A DNA stretch of 64,000 nt, from the NCBI RefSeq assembly GCF_023702715.1, contig NZ_CP098480.1, positions 2,294,001-2,358,000 of the forward strand. Reading direction: 5' to 3'. Below are positions 38,828-47,480 of this stretch, piece by piece. Origin of the DNA: Acinetobacter sp. C32I. GTDB lineage: Bacteria > Pseudomonadota > Gammaproteobacteria > Pseudomonadales > Moraxellaceae. The first letter of the stretch is position 1, and the number at the start of each line of letters is the position of its first letter. Position numbers and translations under genes: made by a program. The notes under the pieces were generated by a model that worked only from the letters and a program-made list of their open reading frames with translations, was not told where the DNA came from and made no database searches.

Positions 38828-39622
38828 ATGAGCCATCTTGCAGTCAATTTATCCATGATTTTTACTGAAGTCCCTTTAATTGAGCGCTTTGCTTTAGCGC
38901 ACGCCCATGGTTTTCAGCATGTAGAAATTCAATTTCCCTATGAACTCGACGTGATCGATATTCGAACTCAACTTGAACAACACAATCTTTCCCTCTGCCT
39001 GATTAATGTCCCTGCGGGTGACTTGATGCAAGGCGGCAATGGGCTTGCAGGTGTGCCGGGGCGAGAAATTGAATTCCATCAAGCGCTTGAGCTGGCAATT
39101 CGTTATGCCACTGCACTGGATGTGCCACGTGTGAATATTCTCGCCGGTAAACAACCGCTGGATGCCGATCTGCTGCCGTGTCTGAATACACTTGCAAGCA
39201 ATCTAAAACTAGCCTGTCACATGCTCACGGAACAAGGTATTGAACCCGTTTTTGAAATGATCAATGGTACTGATATGCCACGCTTCTTGGTTCAGAACAT
39301 TGCCCAAGCCCAAGAAATGCTGGAAGCCATCAACCATCCCGCCCTGAAAATGCAATATGACTGTTACCACATGGCGATGATGGGTGAAGATGTATTAGCG
39401 GGATTACAGGAAAATATCGATCAGATTGGGCACATCCAATTTGCCGACTGTCCAGACCGGCATGAACCCGATACTGGAAATATCCCCTATAAACAAATCT
39501 TTGACTGGTTGCTACAAAGTGACTATCGAGGTCTAATTGCAGCGGAATACAGACCAAAAACGCAGTCAGATCAATCTTTTGCATGGAAAAACAAGTATTT
39601 TTCCAATGATGTGAATACATAA
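38828..39622 (+). CDS. hyi: hydroxypyruvate isomerase family protein
   Basis: 264 residues of the xylose-isomerase-like TIM barrel family. It interconverts hydroxypyruvate and tartronate semialdehyde in glyoxylate metabolism. NLSMIFTEVPLIERF, HVEIQFPYE, VPAGDLMQGGNGLAGVPGRE and the metal-binding Glu and Asp regions (FEMINGTDMP, MQYDCYHM, GLIAAEYRPK) are the family blocks. Pairs with the upstream reductase. Confidence 0.87.
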   Translation: MSHLAVNLSMIFTEVPLIERFALAHAHGFQHVEIQFPYELDVIDIRTQLEQHNLSLCLINVPAGDLMQGGNGLAGVPGREIEFHQALELAIRYATALDVPRVNILAGKQPLDADLLPCLNTLASNLKLACHMLTEQGIEPVFEMINGTDMPRFLVQNIAQAQEMLEAINHPALKMQYDCYHMAMMGEDVLAGLQENIDQIGHIQFADCPDRHEPDTGNIPYKQIFDWLLQSDYRGLIAAEYRPKTQSDQSFAWKNKYFSNDVNT

Positions 39623-39703
39623 ACTGTTACTGCTAAAATTTGAACTTTTTAGAGAAAAACGGTATATTTGACAATGAGCAATTGTCAGGAAAATATACCC
39701 TCT

Positions 39704-40102
39704 ATGAATTTAGAACCATCGCCCAGCGCTTCTAATTCTCACGACCTAAAAATCAAAACAGCGAACAAAGATGTACAAGCGTGCCTAAACGTTGTACATG
39801 AAGCTCTCACTGATGTAAAAGCCAAAGATATTCTTGAACTTGACGTAAGTACGATCAGTAATGTTGCCGATGCAATTGTGATTGCAAGCGGTACATCGAC
39901 TCGTCATGTTAAAGCCCTTGCAGACAATGTTGCTGATGAAGCACGTAAAGCAGGTTTCCGCCCAATCGGTGTCGAAGGTGAACGCGATGCTGAGTGGATC
40001 TTAATCGACCTCGGTTTTGTTGTGGTACATGTAATGTTACCAACCGCGCGTAAGTTCTACGACTTAGAAAGCTTATGGCGTGCGCCCGAATCTGTAGCGT
40101 AA
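39704..40102 (+). CDS. rsfS: ribosomal silencing factor RsfS
   Basis: Binds L14 and blocks subunit joining in starvation. I start at the ATG at 39704 (132 residues, MNLEPSPSAS); an ATG at 39674 would add ten. The core (VHEALTDVKAKDILELDV, ADAIVIASGTSTRHVKALADNV and GVEGERDAEWILIDLG with the final HVMLPTARKFYDLESLW) is typical. The usual partners nadD and rlmH are not beside it here. Confidence 0.94.
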   Translation: MNLEPSPSASNSHDLKIKTANKDVQACLNVVHEALTDVKAKDILELDVSTISNVADAIVIASGTSTRHVKALADNVADEARKAGFRPIGVEGERDAEWILIDLGFVVVHVMLPTARKFYDLESLWRAPESVA

Positions 40103-40110
40103 AGCTCCTC

Positions 40111-40139
40111 AAAAAAGCGACCGAATAGGTCGCTTTTTT
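40111..40139 (+). terminator. terminator of rsfS
   Basis: AAAAAAGCGACC (40111-40122) pairs with GGTCGCTTTTTT (40128-40139) and is followed by more T. Confidence 0.9.
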
Positions 40140-40204
40140 TATAGCGAATTCAAGTCAAAAATAGCCCTAAACAAGAACACGTAACAAGCCGATTTAGCCC
40201 TAAA

Positions 40205-40232
40205 TTTCCGACCATTCGTTGTAAAATATAAT
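40205..40232 (+). promoter_or_regulatory. candidate promoter of the Nudix gene
   Basis: TATAAT at 40227-40232 with a weak minus 35 (TTTCCG at 40205-40210, 16-bp spacing), about 47 nt before the ATG. Confidence 0.45.
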
Positions 40233-40278
40233 CGCAGTGCTAGTATTAAATCCTCCCCTCAAGTACAGCTAGAATAAG

Positions 40279-40899
40279 ATGAAAGATTCAGCCGCATGGA
40301 TTGAAACACTCCATAAGATTACTGGATTGGCTCAATCAGGTTTGCACTACAGCAAAGATGTATACGATAAAGAGCGTTATGAGCAATTACTTGATCACGT
40401 CCGTACCCTGATTGAATTAAAAGAAATTGATACCACTCATTTTATTTCCAATGTCTTGCAAGATATTGGCTATGCAACACCCAAAATCGATGTGCGCGCT
40501 GTTGTCTTTAAGGACAATAAACTTCTATTAGCCAAAGAGACACAGGATGGCTTATGGTCTATTCCTGGAGGTTGGGCAGATGTTGGCTATTCCGCTGCAG
40601 AAAATGCTGAAAAAGAAGTCCTTGAAGAAACTGGGTTAGAGGTGAAAGCCGTTAGACTCCTCGCACTCACAGATCGTAGAAAGCACCCTCACCCTGCCAT
40701 GTTCTTACACGTGTATAAAGCCTTTTTTTGGTGTGAACTGATTGGTGGCGAACTCAAACCAAGCATCGAAACCTCAGAGGTGGCTTTCTTTGGCAAGGAT
40801 GAATTACCTCCAATTTCTACAGCGCGTGTTACCGAGGCACAAATCCATCAATTTTTTGAGTTACTACAGGGATTACCGGAGAATACTTATTTCGACTAA
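40279..40899 (+). CDS. Nudix hydrolase with N-terminal accessory domain
   Basis: 206 residues. The first 65 residues match the Nudix N-terminal domain found in ADP-ribose-type pyrophosphatases (AWIETLHKITGLAQSGLHY). The Nudix box is GGWADVGYSAAENAEKEVLEETG (two parts: GGWADVGYSAAEN and AEKEVLEETG, about 96-118), with Lys in place of the usual Arg of the REUxEE helix. It likely hydrolyses a nucleoside diphosphate linked to another group; the substrate is unknown. Confidence 0.88.
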   Translation: MKDSAAWIETLHKITGLAQSGLHYSKDVYDKERYEQLLDHVRTLIELKEIDTTHFISNVLQDIGYATPKIDVRAVVFKDNKLLLAKETQDGLWSIPGGWADVGYSAAENAEKEVLEETGLEVKAVRLLALTDRRKHPHPAMFLHVYKAFFWCELIGGELKPSIETSEVAFFGKDELPPISTARVTEAQIHQFFELLQGLPENTYFD

Positions 40900-41080
40900 C
40901 TTCTAATTTAAAGAACTCATCAAAAACATAATCCCCAAACAACAATATCGCTCTCACCAAAAGATGAGCAAATGTCGACCATCTCCCACCTTTAAATTTG
41001 ACATGACAAATTGTCAAAATTGCAGCACTATACAGATTCTTGCAATCCCACCAATAAATAGCATAACTGGAGTACAGGAA

Positions 41081-41902
41081 GTGAAAATACTGATTACAGG
41101 TGCCAATACAGGCATTGGTTTTGCCACAGCAGAACAGCTGGTTAAACAAGGGCAACACGTGATTCTGGCCTGCCGAAACCCACAGAAAGCACAACAAGCA
41201 CAAAACAAATTACGGGCGCTCGACCAAGGGCAAGTCGATCTCATCTCCCTCGACCTCAACAGCCTTGAATTAACTCGAAAAGCAGCAGATGAAATTGTAG
41301 ACCGTTATGGCAATCTGGATGTGTTGATCAACAATGCTGGCTTATTTGCCAAAACCAAACAACTGACTGCTGATGGCTTCGAGCAACAGTTTGGTGTCAA
41401 TTATCTCGGTCATTTTTTATTGACCCAAAAACTGCTTCCTGTTTTAAAACAATCGCCTCAAGCACGTATTGTCCATTTAGCCTCAATTGCACATTGGGCA
41501 GGCTCAATCAAACCCAACAAATTCCGCGCAGAGGGGTTTTATAATCCACTATTTTATTATGGACAATCCAAGCTCGCGAATTTACTATTCAGCAATGCAT
41601 TAGCAGAACAACTAGCAGATAGCTCAATTACCAATAATGCGTTACACCCAGGTGGCGTCGCTTCGGATATTTATCGCGATCTACCCAAACCTGTCTATGC
41701 GGCGATGAAATTAGGTTTAGTCCCAACCTCTGTTCCTGCAAATTTGATTAGCAAAATGGCAATTGGAGACGAATGGAAAAATCGTAATGGAGCGTATGTC
41801 AGTGCGCATATGCCAGATTGGAAATCTCCACATGCCAAAAACCAGCAATTGGCACGTGATCTTTATCAACAATCTATGCAATTGGTTGAAAAGTTTCTTT
41901 AA
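41081..41902 (+). CDS. short-chain dehydrogenase, retinol-dehydrogenase-like
   Basis: 273 residues from a GTG at 41081, chosen because GGAG lies 8 nt upstream and the product begins directly with the first strand of the Rossmann fold (VKILITGANTGIG). The frame reaches an upstream ATG at 41003 but those residues are not SDR-like. NNAG, then the catalytic YGQSK are present. ACRNPQKAQ after strand two suggests NADP use. The overall pattern is that of the RDH11-14-like group. Substrate unknown. Confidence 0.86.
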   Translation: MKILITGANTGIGFATAEQLVKQGQHVILACRNPQKAQQAQNKLRALDQGQVDLISLDLNSLELTRKAADEIVDRYGNLDVLINNAGLFAKTKQLTADGFEQQFGVNYLGHFLLTQKLLPVLKQSPQARIVHLASIAHWAGSIKPNKFRAEGFYNPLFYYGQSKLANLLFSNALAEQLADSSITNNALHPGGVASDIYRDLPKPVYAAMKLGLVPTSVPANLISKMAIGDEWKNRNGAYVSAHMPDWKSPHAKNQQLARDLYQQSMQLVEKFL

Positions 41903-41916
41903 AAATAAGCCAAATA

Positions 41917-41940
41917 AAAAGCCACCCGAAGGTGGCTTTT
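41917..41940. terminator. bidirectional terminator between the SDR gene and pntB
   Basis: AAAAGCCACC (41917-41926) pairs with GGTGGCTTTT (41931-41940). Read on the minus strand the loop is a stabilising C-TTCG-G tetraloop. Confidence 0.9.
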
Positions 41941-41961
41941 ACAATCTTGATTAAGGCCAGT

Positions 41962-43416
41962 TTAGTGACCACCACCATTGATTGCTTTGGTCATGTCTTC
42001 CACAACTTTCTTGGCATCACCAAAGATCATCATGGTTTTTTCATTGTAGAACAAGTCGTTGTCTAAACCAGCATAACCTGTCGCCATAGAGCGCTTGATC
42101 ACCATAATCGTACGTGCTTTATGCGCTTCAAGAATCGGCATCCCATAAATCGGTGAGGTCGGATCATCTTTCGCCGCAGGGTTAACCACATCGTTTGCAC
42201 CAATCACCAGTACCACATCTGTTGCAGGGAAATCTGAGTTGATCTCATCCATTTCCAAGATGTCTTCATAGGCAACATCTGCTTCAGCGAGTAAAACGTT
42301 CATGTGACCAGGCATACGACCAGCAACTGGGTGAATCGCGAAGCGAACTTTTACGCCCTGCTCTTTCAAGATTTCACACAATTCTTTCACCGCATTCTGT
42401 GCACGACCTTGCGCCATACCATAACCTGGTACAATCACAACGCTGTCTGCATTTGACATCAGGAAGCCTGCGTCATCTGCTGAACCAGAACGGTGGTTAC
42501 GTTGAACTTGTTCACCTTTATCTGCTGATGCAACTGCTGCACCGCCCATTGCACCACCAAACAATACATTGATGATTGAACGGTTCATCGCCTTACACAT
42601 GATGTAAGAAAGAATCGCACCAGATGAACCCACAAGCGAACCTGCAACGATCAACATATTGTTTTCAAGTGTGAAACCAATACCTGCCGCAGCCCAACCC
42701 GAGAATGAGTTCAAAAGTGAGACCACAACTGGCATATCACCACCACCGACTGGCGCAATCCATACCCAGCCAAATGCAAGTGCAAGTGCTGTCATTGCCC
42801 AGAATGCAGTCATGTTACCCGTAGTAAAGAAGTAGAAACCACATGCAAGCATCGCAATAAAGATGGTTGCTTGAACGGGTTTAACCCATGCACCCGAAAT
42901 TGTTTTTGCCCATTTCTTCGCAGCCAATTTACCGTAAGCAAATACAGATGCAGTAAATGTGATCGCACCAACGAAGCAGCCAACAAACAATTCAAATAAA
43001 TGAACTGAACTCATATGTGCATGTTGAACACCCGCAGCCGTTAATGCCGCCTCGTTTTGTTCAAATAATGCAGTAAGTTGGTTGTTGTGCAGAATCGCCG
43101 CAATTGCAATCAATACCGCAGCCAAACCGACCAGAGAGTGCATCAACGCAACCGTCTCAGGCATTTGTGTCATTGGCACTGTTTTCGCACGTGCGATACC
43201 AACGACAGCACCCAAGACCATTGCACCACCGATCATCCAAACAACCGGATGTTCAGCAACAAAGAAGGTGGTTACTACCGCAATCGCCATTGCGATCATA
43301 CCGTAGCGGTTACCGGCAATTGCAGTCTTAGGACCAGACAAGCCACGTAAAGTTAAGATAAAGAGGACAGCACCAATCAGGTAGAACCAATCCGCATAGT
43401 CTCGAATGAATTCCAT
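41962..43416 (-). CDS. pntB: NAD(P) transhydrogenase beta subunit
   Basis: 484 residues. The membrane domain (about 1-290, eight or nine helices) is followed by the NADP-binding domain III (about 305-484, with VPGYGMAQGRAQ, FAIHPVAGRMPGHMNVLLAEA and the KRSMATGYAG loop). It uses the proton gradient to make NADPH from NADH. It lies 3 bp after pntA2. Confidence 0.97.
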   Translation of the reverse strand: MEFIRDYADWFYLIGAVLFILTLRGLSGPKTAIAGNRYGMIAMAIAVVTTFFVAEHPVVWMIGGAMVLGAVVGIARAKTVPMTQMPETVALMHSLVGLAAVLIAIAAILHNNQLTALFEQNEAALTAAGVQHAHMSSVHLFELFVGCFVGAITFTASVFAYGKLAAKKWAKTISGAWVKPVQATIFIAMLACGFYFFTTGNMTAFWAMTALALAFGWVWIAPVGGGDMPVVVSLLNSFSGWAAAGIGFTLENNMLIVAGSLVGSSGAILSYIMCKAMNRSIINVLFGGAMGGAAVASADKGEQVQRNHRSGSADDAGFLMSNADSVVIVPGYGMAQGRAQNAVKELCEILKEQGVKVRFAIHPVAGRMPGHMNVLLAEADVAYEDILEMDEINSDFPATDVVLVIGANDVVNPAAKDDPTSPIYGMPILEAHKARTIMVIKRSMATGYAGLDNDLFYNEKTMMIFGDAKKVVEDMTKAINGGGH

Positions 43417-43419
43417 TGC

Positions 43420-43743
43420 TTAGCCCTCTTTTTTCTTTTGCTTCGGCTTGAACATTTCAAGCATACGAGCAGTTACAGCAAATCCACCGAAGATGTTGAT
43501 ACTTGCCAAGAACACAGCAATCGCACCAAGGATACTCACCACGTTTACACTTTGGAATGCAACATTAGCATCTACACCAATCGCAGGCATACCCACTGTT
43601 TGAATCATCGCGCCAACCACAATAATGGAAGACAACGCATTGGTTACCGCCATTAATGGAGTATGTAACGCAGGTGTTACACCCCACACCACGTAATAAC
43701 CCACGAAGATAGCAAGGACGAAAATTGTAATCGTTTCAACCAT
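43420..43743 (-). CDS. pntA2: NAD(P) transhydrogenase alpha subunit, membrane part
   Basis: 107 residues with three membrane helices, the C-terminal part of the E. coli PntA as a separate polypeptide ([34 protein letters not shown]). This three-gene form occurs in Rhodospirillum and many others. It lies between pntA1 and pntB. Confidence 0.95.
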   Translation of the reverse strand: MVETITIFVLAIFVGYYVVWGVTPALHTPLMAVTNALSSIIVVGAMIQTVGMPAIGVDANVAFQSVNVVSILGAIAVFLASINIFGGFAVTARMLEMFKPKQKKKEG

Positions 43744-43754
43744 GAGAACTCTCC

Positions 43755-44882
43755 TTAACCGCGCTTAAGCAGTACTTGACCGCCATGAGTCACGAGTAAC
43801 GCTTTTTGGATTTCTTCTTCTTGATTGATCGCAAAGGCTTTGTCTTTGTCGAATAATGTCTCAAGGAAGTTAAAAACGTTACGTGCATACAGTGCAGATG
43901 CTTCAGTCGCTACTGTGCCTGGAATATTTGGAATACCCAAAATTTTCACGCCATTTTCAGTTGTGACTGTTTCGCCTTCTTTAGAACCTTCCACGTTGCC
44001 ACCAGTTTCAACTGCCATATCTAAAATGACAGAACCCGGTTTCATTTTGGCAACGGTTTCAGCTTTAATTAAACGCGGAGCATTACGACCCGGGATCAAT
44101 GCAGTGGTGATTACGATGTCAGCATTTGATACAGCTTTATCTACAATCGCAGCTTGATCTTTGATGTATTGCTCACCCGGCTGCCAACCATAGCCACTTT
44201 TCGCAGCTTCAGCAGCACGTTGTTTTTCTTCATCCGACATTGGCACATCGAGCCATTTGCCGCCTAAAGATTCAACCTGCTCTTTTGCTGTTGGACGTAA
44301 GTCAGTTGCTTCTACGACTGCACCTAAACGTTTCGCAGTCGCAATCGCTTGAAGACCCGCAACACCAACACCCATAATCACAACACGTGCTGGTTTTACA
44401 GTACCTGCAGCCGTCATTAACATTGGGAACATACGTTGATATTCAGCCGCAGCTAACAATACAGACTTATAACCTGCCAAGTTTGCTTGAGAAGAAAGTA
44501 CGTCCATATTTTGTGCGCGTGATAGCGTACGTGGCAGTAATTCCAATGCAAAAGCAGACACTTGCTGAGTTGCAAACTGGTCTAATTCTGGATTGCGGTA
44601 AGGGTCAAACATTGCAATTACAGTCGTATTCGCCGCAAGCTTTTGAATTTCGTCACCTTTAGGGGCACGTACCTTCAAAATAATTTGGCTGCCTGTATAT
44701 GCATCGTCCGTAATGGTTGCGCCAACTTGTTCATAAGCACTGTCAATATACGCGGCTTTAACACCAGCACCACGTTGAATGACAATACTATGACCTGCGT
44801 TAATCAACTTCTTAACTGTTTCTGGTGTAGCCGCTACACGACTTTCACCTGCAACAGTTTCGGTTGGGATTCCGATCTGCAT
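43755..44882 (-). CDS. pntA1: NAD(P) transhydrogenase alpha subunit, NAD-binding part
   Basis: 375 residues of the soluble NAD-binding domain I, related to alanine dehydrogenase: [21 protein letters not shown] at the start (two blocks), [21 protein letters not shown] (the Rossmann GxGxxG) and the mobile loop near GAPNPRLI-like GRNAPRLI. First gene of the operon, with GAGGAA 5 nt before the ATG. Confidence 0.96.
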   Translation of the reverse strand: MQIGIPTETVAGESRVAATPETVKKLINAGHSIVIQRGAGVKAAYIDSAYEQVGATITDDAYTGSQIILKVRAPKGDEIQKLAANTTVIAMFDPYRNPELDQFATQQVSAFALELLPRTLSRAQNMDVLSSQANLAGYKSVLLAAAEYQRMFPMLMTAAGTVKPARVVIMGVGVAGLQAIATAKRLGAVVEATDLRPTAKEQVESLGGKWLDVPMSDEEKQRAAEAAKSGYGWQPGEQYIKDQAAIVDKAVSNADIVITTALIPGRNAPRLIKAETVAKMKPGSVILDMAVETGGNVEGSKEGETVTTENGVKILGIPNIPGTVATEASALYARNVFNFLETLFDKDKAFAINQEEEIQKALLVTHGGQVLLKRG

Positions 44883-45683
44883 GAGCGTTCCTCAAGCTAG
44901 TTTTTCTTAAGTAAACATCGCCAAGAGCAATGTTTCCCCCAGGAGTATTCTTTGTAGAAATTTGGATTCTAATGGAACTTTTTTAAAATGCCACCCAATA
45001 TTTATTTAATAAATACCTATATTTTGAACTGATGATTCACATTTATATTTAGAGCTTGTATGATCCGCAGGTTTGCCTTTTGATCGAACACTACAGATTT
45101 TTCATCTCTGCTTCACATATAAATCTGATTGCTTACGCACATCATCAGTTCATTTCTATACAGTGCCCTTCCTGATTTGGAAGATCACTGAGATATCTAT
45201 TCAACATCTCTACCCTCATCCTGATCATCAGTCACGTTTAACCAAATCTATTTTCATCAACATTGGTTATTTCTTTGACGCTCTACCGATGCATTGGTTG
45301 AATCGGCATCATAATCATGCAGTTGTGGCGAGGGATTGGCTTCACTGAACTTTTATTGGTCTTTTCGGCGAGTTTTTATCTGACAATTTATAACAAGCCA
45401 TCAAAGAGTGAGGATGAAAGACCATTTTTGCTTATCAGTAAATCTGAATGAGATGAAGTTAGTTGCTCAGAAAAATTTAAAAGAATGAAAAAAACTTAAA
45501 TAGGCATTTTTTCAAGTGATATTTGTATGGTTTTGTCTAGCAAAAGCTGCTTTATTGCACAACATTGGTGCAAATATTAAACACCTACTCAATTCATCTC
45601 TTCAATTGAAGCCCTAAAAAACCAAAATGCGAAGAAATCGCTCATTTATTATGAACCGTGCTTGCTTTGGGCGCAAAACACCC
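44883..45683. other. 800-bp region without a clear gene, possible decayed gene
   Basis: The pnt promoter must lie in its left part. Between about 45062 and 45450 hydrophobic, protein-like stretches appear in different plus-strand frames, each broken by stops (RFFISASHINLIA in one frame, YTVPFLIWKITEIS in the next, then STLILIIS and FTELLLVFSASFYLTIYN). This looks like remnants of a membrane protein gene with frameshifts, but I cannot name the parent. A 91-codon open frame at 45073-45348 starts at TTG, has no ribosome site and is not convincing. Confidence 0.3.
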
Positions 45684-45714
45684 TTGACCTCAAGTTAGGT
45701 TGAGCTTTGATACT
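45684..45714 (+). promoter_or_regulatory. MerR/SoxR-type promoter with dyad in a 19-bp spacer
   Basis: TTGACC (45684-45689) and GATACT (45709-45714) are 19 bp apart. That is too long for unaided sigma70 and is the hallmark of promoters untwisted by MerR-family activators. The spacer is filled by CCTCAAGTTAGGTTGAGC (45688-45705), which matches the SoxR box of E. coli soxS at 15 of 18 positions. It lies 34 bp before the Rid-family gene. Confidence 0.75.
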
Positions 45715-45747
45715 GAGTCATCTCCATCTTCCATGTGATGAGTCACG

Positions 45748-46155
45748 ATGAAACCGACATTTAAAATGATCAATCCCAGTGAACTTTATGATCCACGCAG
45801 TAATGGCTATAGTCATGTGAGCATTGTTCCACCCAATATGCGTACTATTCATATTGCCGGTCAGGGTGGTGAGAATAAAAAGGGGGAGTTGCCTAAAGAT
45901 TTTGACCAACAGGTACAACAAGTCTTCTATAATATTCAACATGCTTTAGCTTCAGCCCAAGTACAACTATCAGACATTGCCGTTTTACGGATATTGGTGG
46001 TTGATCACAATGCTGAGAAACTTCAAATCTTGGCTAAAACCATACAACACTTATGGCCGCAACAAGCTTATCCAGTCTGTACCCTTATTCCTGTATCAGG
46101 TTTGGCATTAGCAGGGATGCAAATTGAAGTTGAAGCAACCGCCTATACCGCATAA
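45748..46155 (+). CDS. Rid-family protein lacking the catalytic arginine
   Basis: 135 residues of the YjgF/YER057c/UK114 fold. Canonical RidA deaminates reactive enamine and imine intermediates using an Arg in an AR(S/V)xVEV strand; here the equivalent strand reads PVCTLIPVSGL, so the Arg is missing, while the C-terminal QIEVEATAY is kept. It therefore belongs to another Rid subgroup with unknown activity. It is followed by an MFS exporter and sits behind a SoxR-like promoter. Confidence 0.85.
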   Translation: MKPTFKMINPSELYDPRSNGYSHVSIVPPNMRTIHIAGQGGENKKGELPKDFDQQVQQVFYNIQHALASAQVQLSDIAVLRILVVDHNAEKLQILAKTIQHLWPQQAYPVCTLIPVSGLALAGMQIEVEATAYTA

Positions 46156-46174
46156 ACCAGTAATAGAGAAAATT

Positions 46175-47368
46175 ATGTCTGCCCCTCAAGATATTAGTCA
46201 AAATAAAACCTTACTTTGGTTTATGGCTGCAGCATGTGGTTTGTGTGCGGGTGCCAACTATTATAGTCAGCCTTTGATTCACTCGATTCAGCAGTATTTT
46301 GCAGTGACTGAAGGTCAAGCAGCGCTCACGGTAACTTTTGCTCAAGTCTCTTATGCACTTGGCCTGCTGTTTATTGTCCCGATGGGCGATGTGGTGAACA
46401 AAACCAAATTCATTCCTTTGCTCATGGTATTTTGTGCTGTAGGTTTATTTATTAGTGCTTTCTCGGTCAACCTACCCATGCTTTGGCTGGGTACCGTCAT
46501 GGCAGGGCTGTTCTCGGTGGCAGCACAGGTCTTAATTCCGCTTGCCACCATGACAGTGAAACCCGAAAAAACGGGGGAAGTGATTGGCTTCTTGATGAGT
46601 GGTTTACTGGTCGGTATTTTACTCTCAACCAGTCTTGCAGGCTTGTTTTCTAATCTGTTTCATTGGAAAGTCATTTATGTGGTCAGCGGCGTGCTCATGC
46701 TGATCTTGGCCTATGCCTTGAAAAGCCGCTTGCCTTATGCCATGCGCATGAAAATGAATTATGGGCAAGTCTTTGTCTCCATGGCGCAGTTACTCAAGCA
46801 AGAAAAACGCTTAGTATTACGTGCGCTTGCAGGCGGTTTTGCTTTCGCTGCAGTTAGTATTCTATATTCAACGATCGCGCTACTGCTGACCTCGGCCCAT
46901 CATCTGCAAGATCTGTTGATTGGTATGGTGCCTTTGGTCGGGATCTTTGGTGCCCTCTCTACGCAATATATCGGTAAATATGCAGATCAGGGCTATACCA
47001 GCCAACTGACTTGGATGGGTTGTGCTTTATTTATCTTGAGTTGGATCTGCTTCTATTTTGGGCAAAGCGTGTTATTCAGCTATATCCTTGGTTTTGCGCT
47101 GATTCAGTTGGCATTGGCCTTGGTCCATACCAGCAATCAGAGTGTGATTTTCCGTTTACGTCCTGATGCAAAATCCCGTATCAATGCCATTTATATGACC
47201 GCCTACTTTACTGGTGGTGCATGTGGTTCGGCCCTTGGTATTTTTGCATGGAATCATGGCGGCTGGAGCATGACCTGTTTGGCTGGAATCAGTCTGGTCT
47301 TTGCCTGTATGTTGTTTAGTTTCTTCGACCATCTTTTGACAAAGAAAAACAAGATCGTCACATCCTAG
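46175..47368 (+). CDS. MFS transporter, drug-export type
   Basis: 397 residues from the ATG at 46175, with AGAGAA upstream; a longer frame would overlap the Rid gene. Twelve hydrophobic segments are visible. NYYSQPLIHSI, FAQVSYALGLLFIVPMGDVVNKTK (the motif A region GDVVNKTK) fit the DHA1-like family. It starts 19 bp after the Rid-family gene, so both probably share the SoxR-like promoter, suggesting export of a redox-active or toxic compound. The substrate is unknown. Confidence 0.84.
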   Translation: MSAPQDISQNKTLLWFMAAACGLCAGANYYSQPLIHSIQQYFAVTEGQAALTVTFAQVSYALGLLFIVPMGDVVNKTKFIPLLMVFCAVGLFISAFSVNLPMLWLGTVMAGLFSVAAQVLIPLATMTVKPEKTGEVIGFLMSGLLVGILLSTSLAGLFSNLFHWKVIYVVSGVLMLILAYALKSRLPYAMRMKMNYGQVFVSMAQLLKQEKRLVLRALAGGFAFAAVSILYSTIALLLTSAHHLQDLLIGMVPLVGIFGALSTQYIGKYADQGYTSQLTWMGCALFILSWICFYFGQSVLFSYILGFALIQLALALVHTSNQSVIFRLRPDAKSRINAIYMTAYFTGGACGSALGIFAWNHGGWSMTCLAGISLVFACMLFSFFDHLLTKKNKIVTS

Positions 47369-47411
47369 ATCTTCATCCTTATAGTGAAAATTGAAGTGAC
47401 GGGGATCAGCA

Positions 47412-47441
47412 TTGGTGAATTGATCACAAAACTCGTATAAT
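47412..47441 (+). promoter_or_regulatory. candidate promoter of dusA
   Basis: TTGGTG (47412-47417) and TATAAT (47436-47441) with an 18-bp spacer, 39 bp before the ATG. Confidence 0.55.
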
Positions 47442-47480
47442 GCTGCCCTTTCTTTGCTTGTCCACATCCGAGATCCGTTT

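Noticed and set aside
41003..41080. Upstream ATG start for the second SDR
   Set aside because: It adds 26 residues before the Rossmann strand with no SDR resemblance; the GTG at 41081 has a well spaced GGAG.
45073..45348. 91-codon open frame in the pnt-Rid intergenic region
   Set aside because: TTG start, no ribosome site, odd composition; better seen as part of a possible relic.
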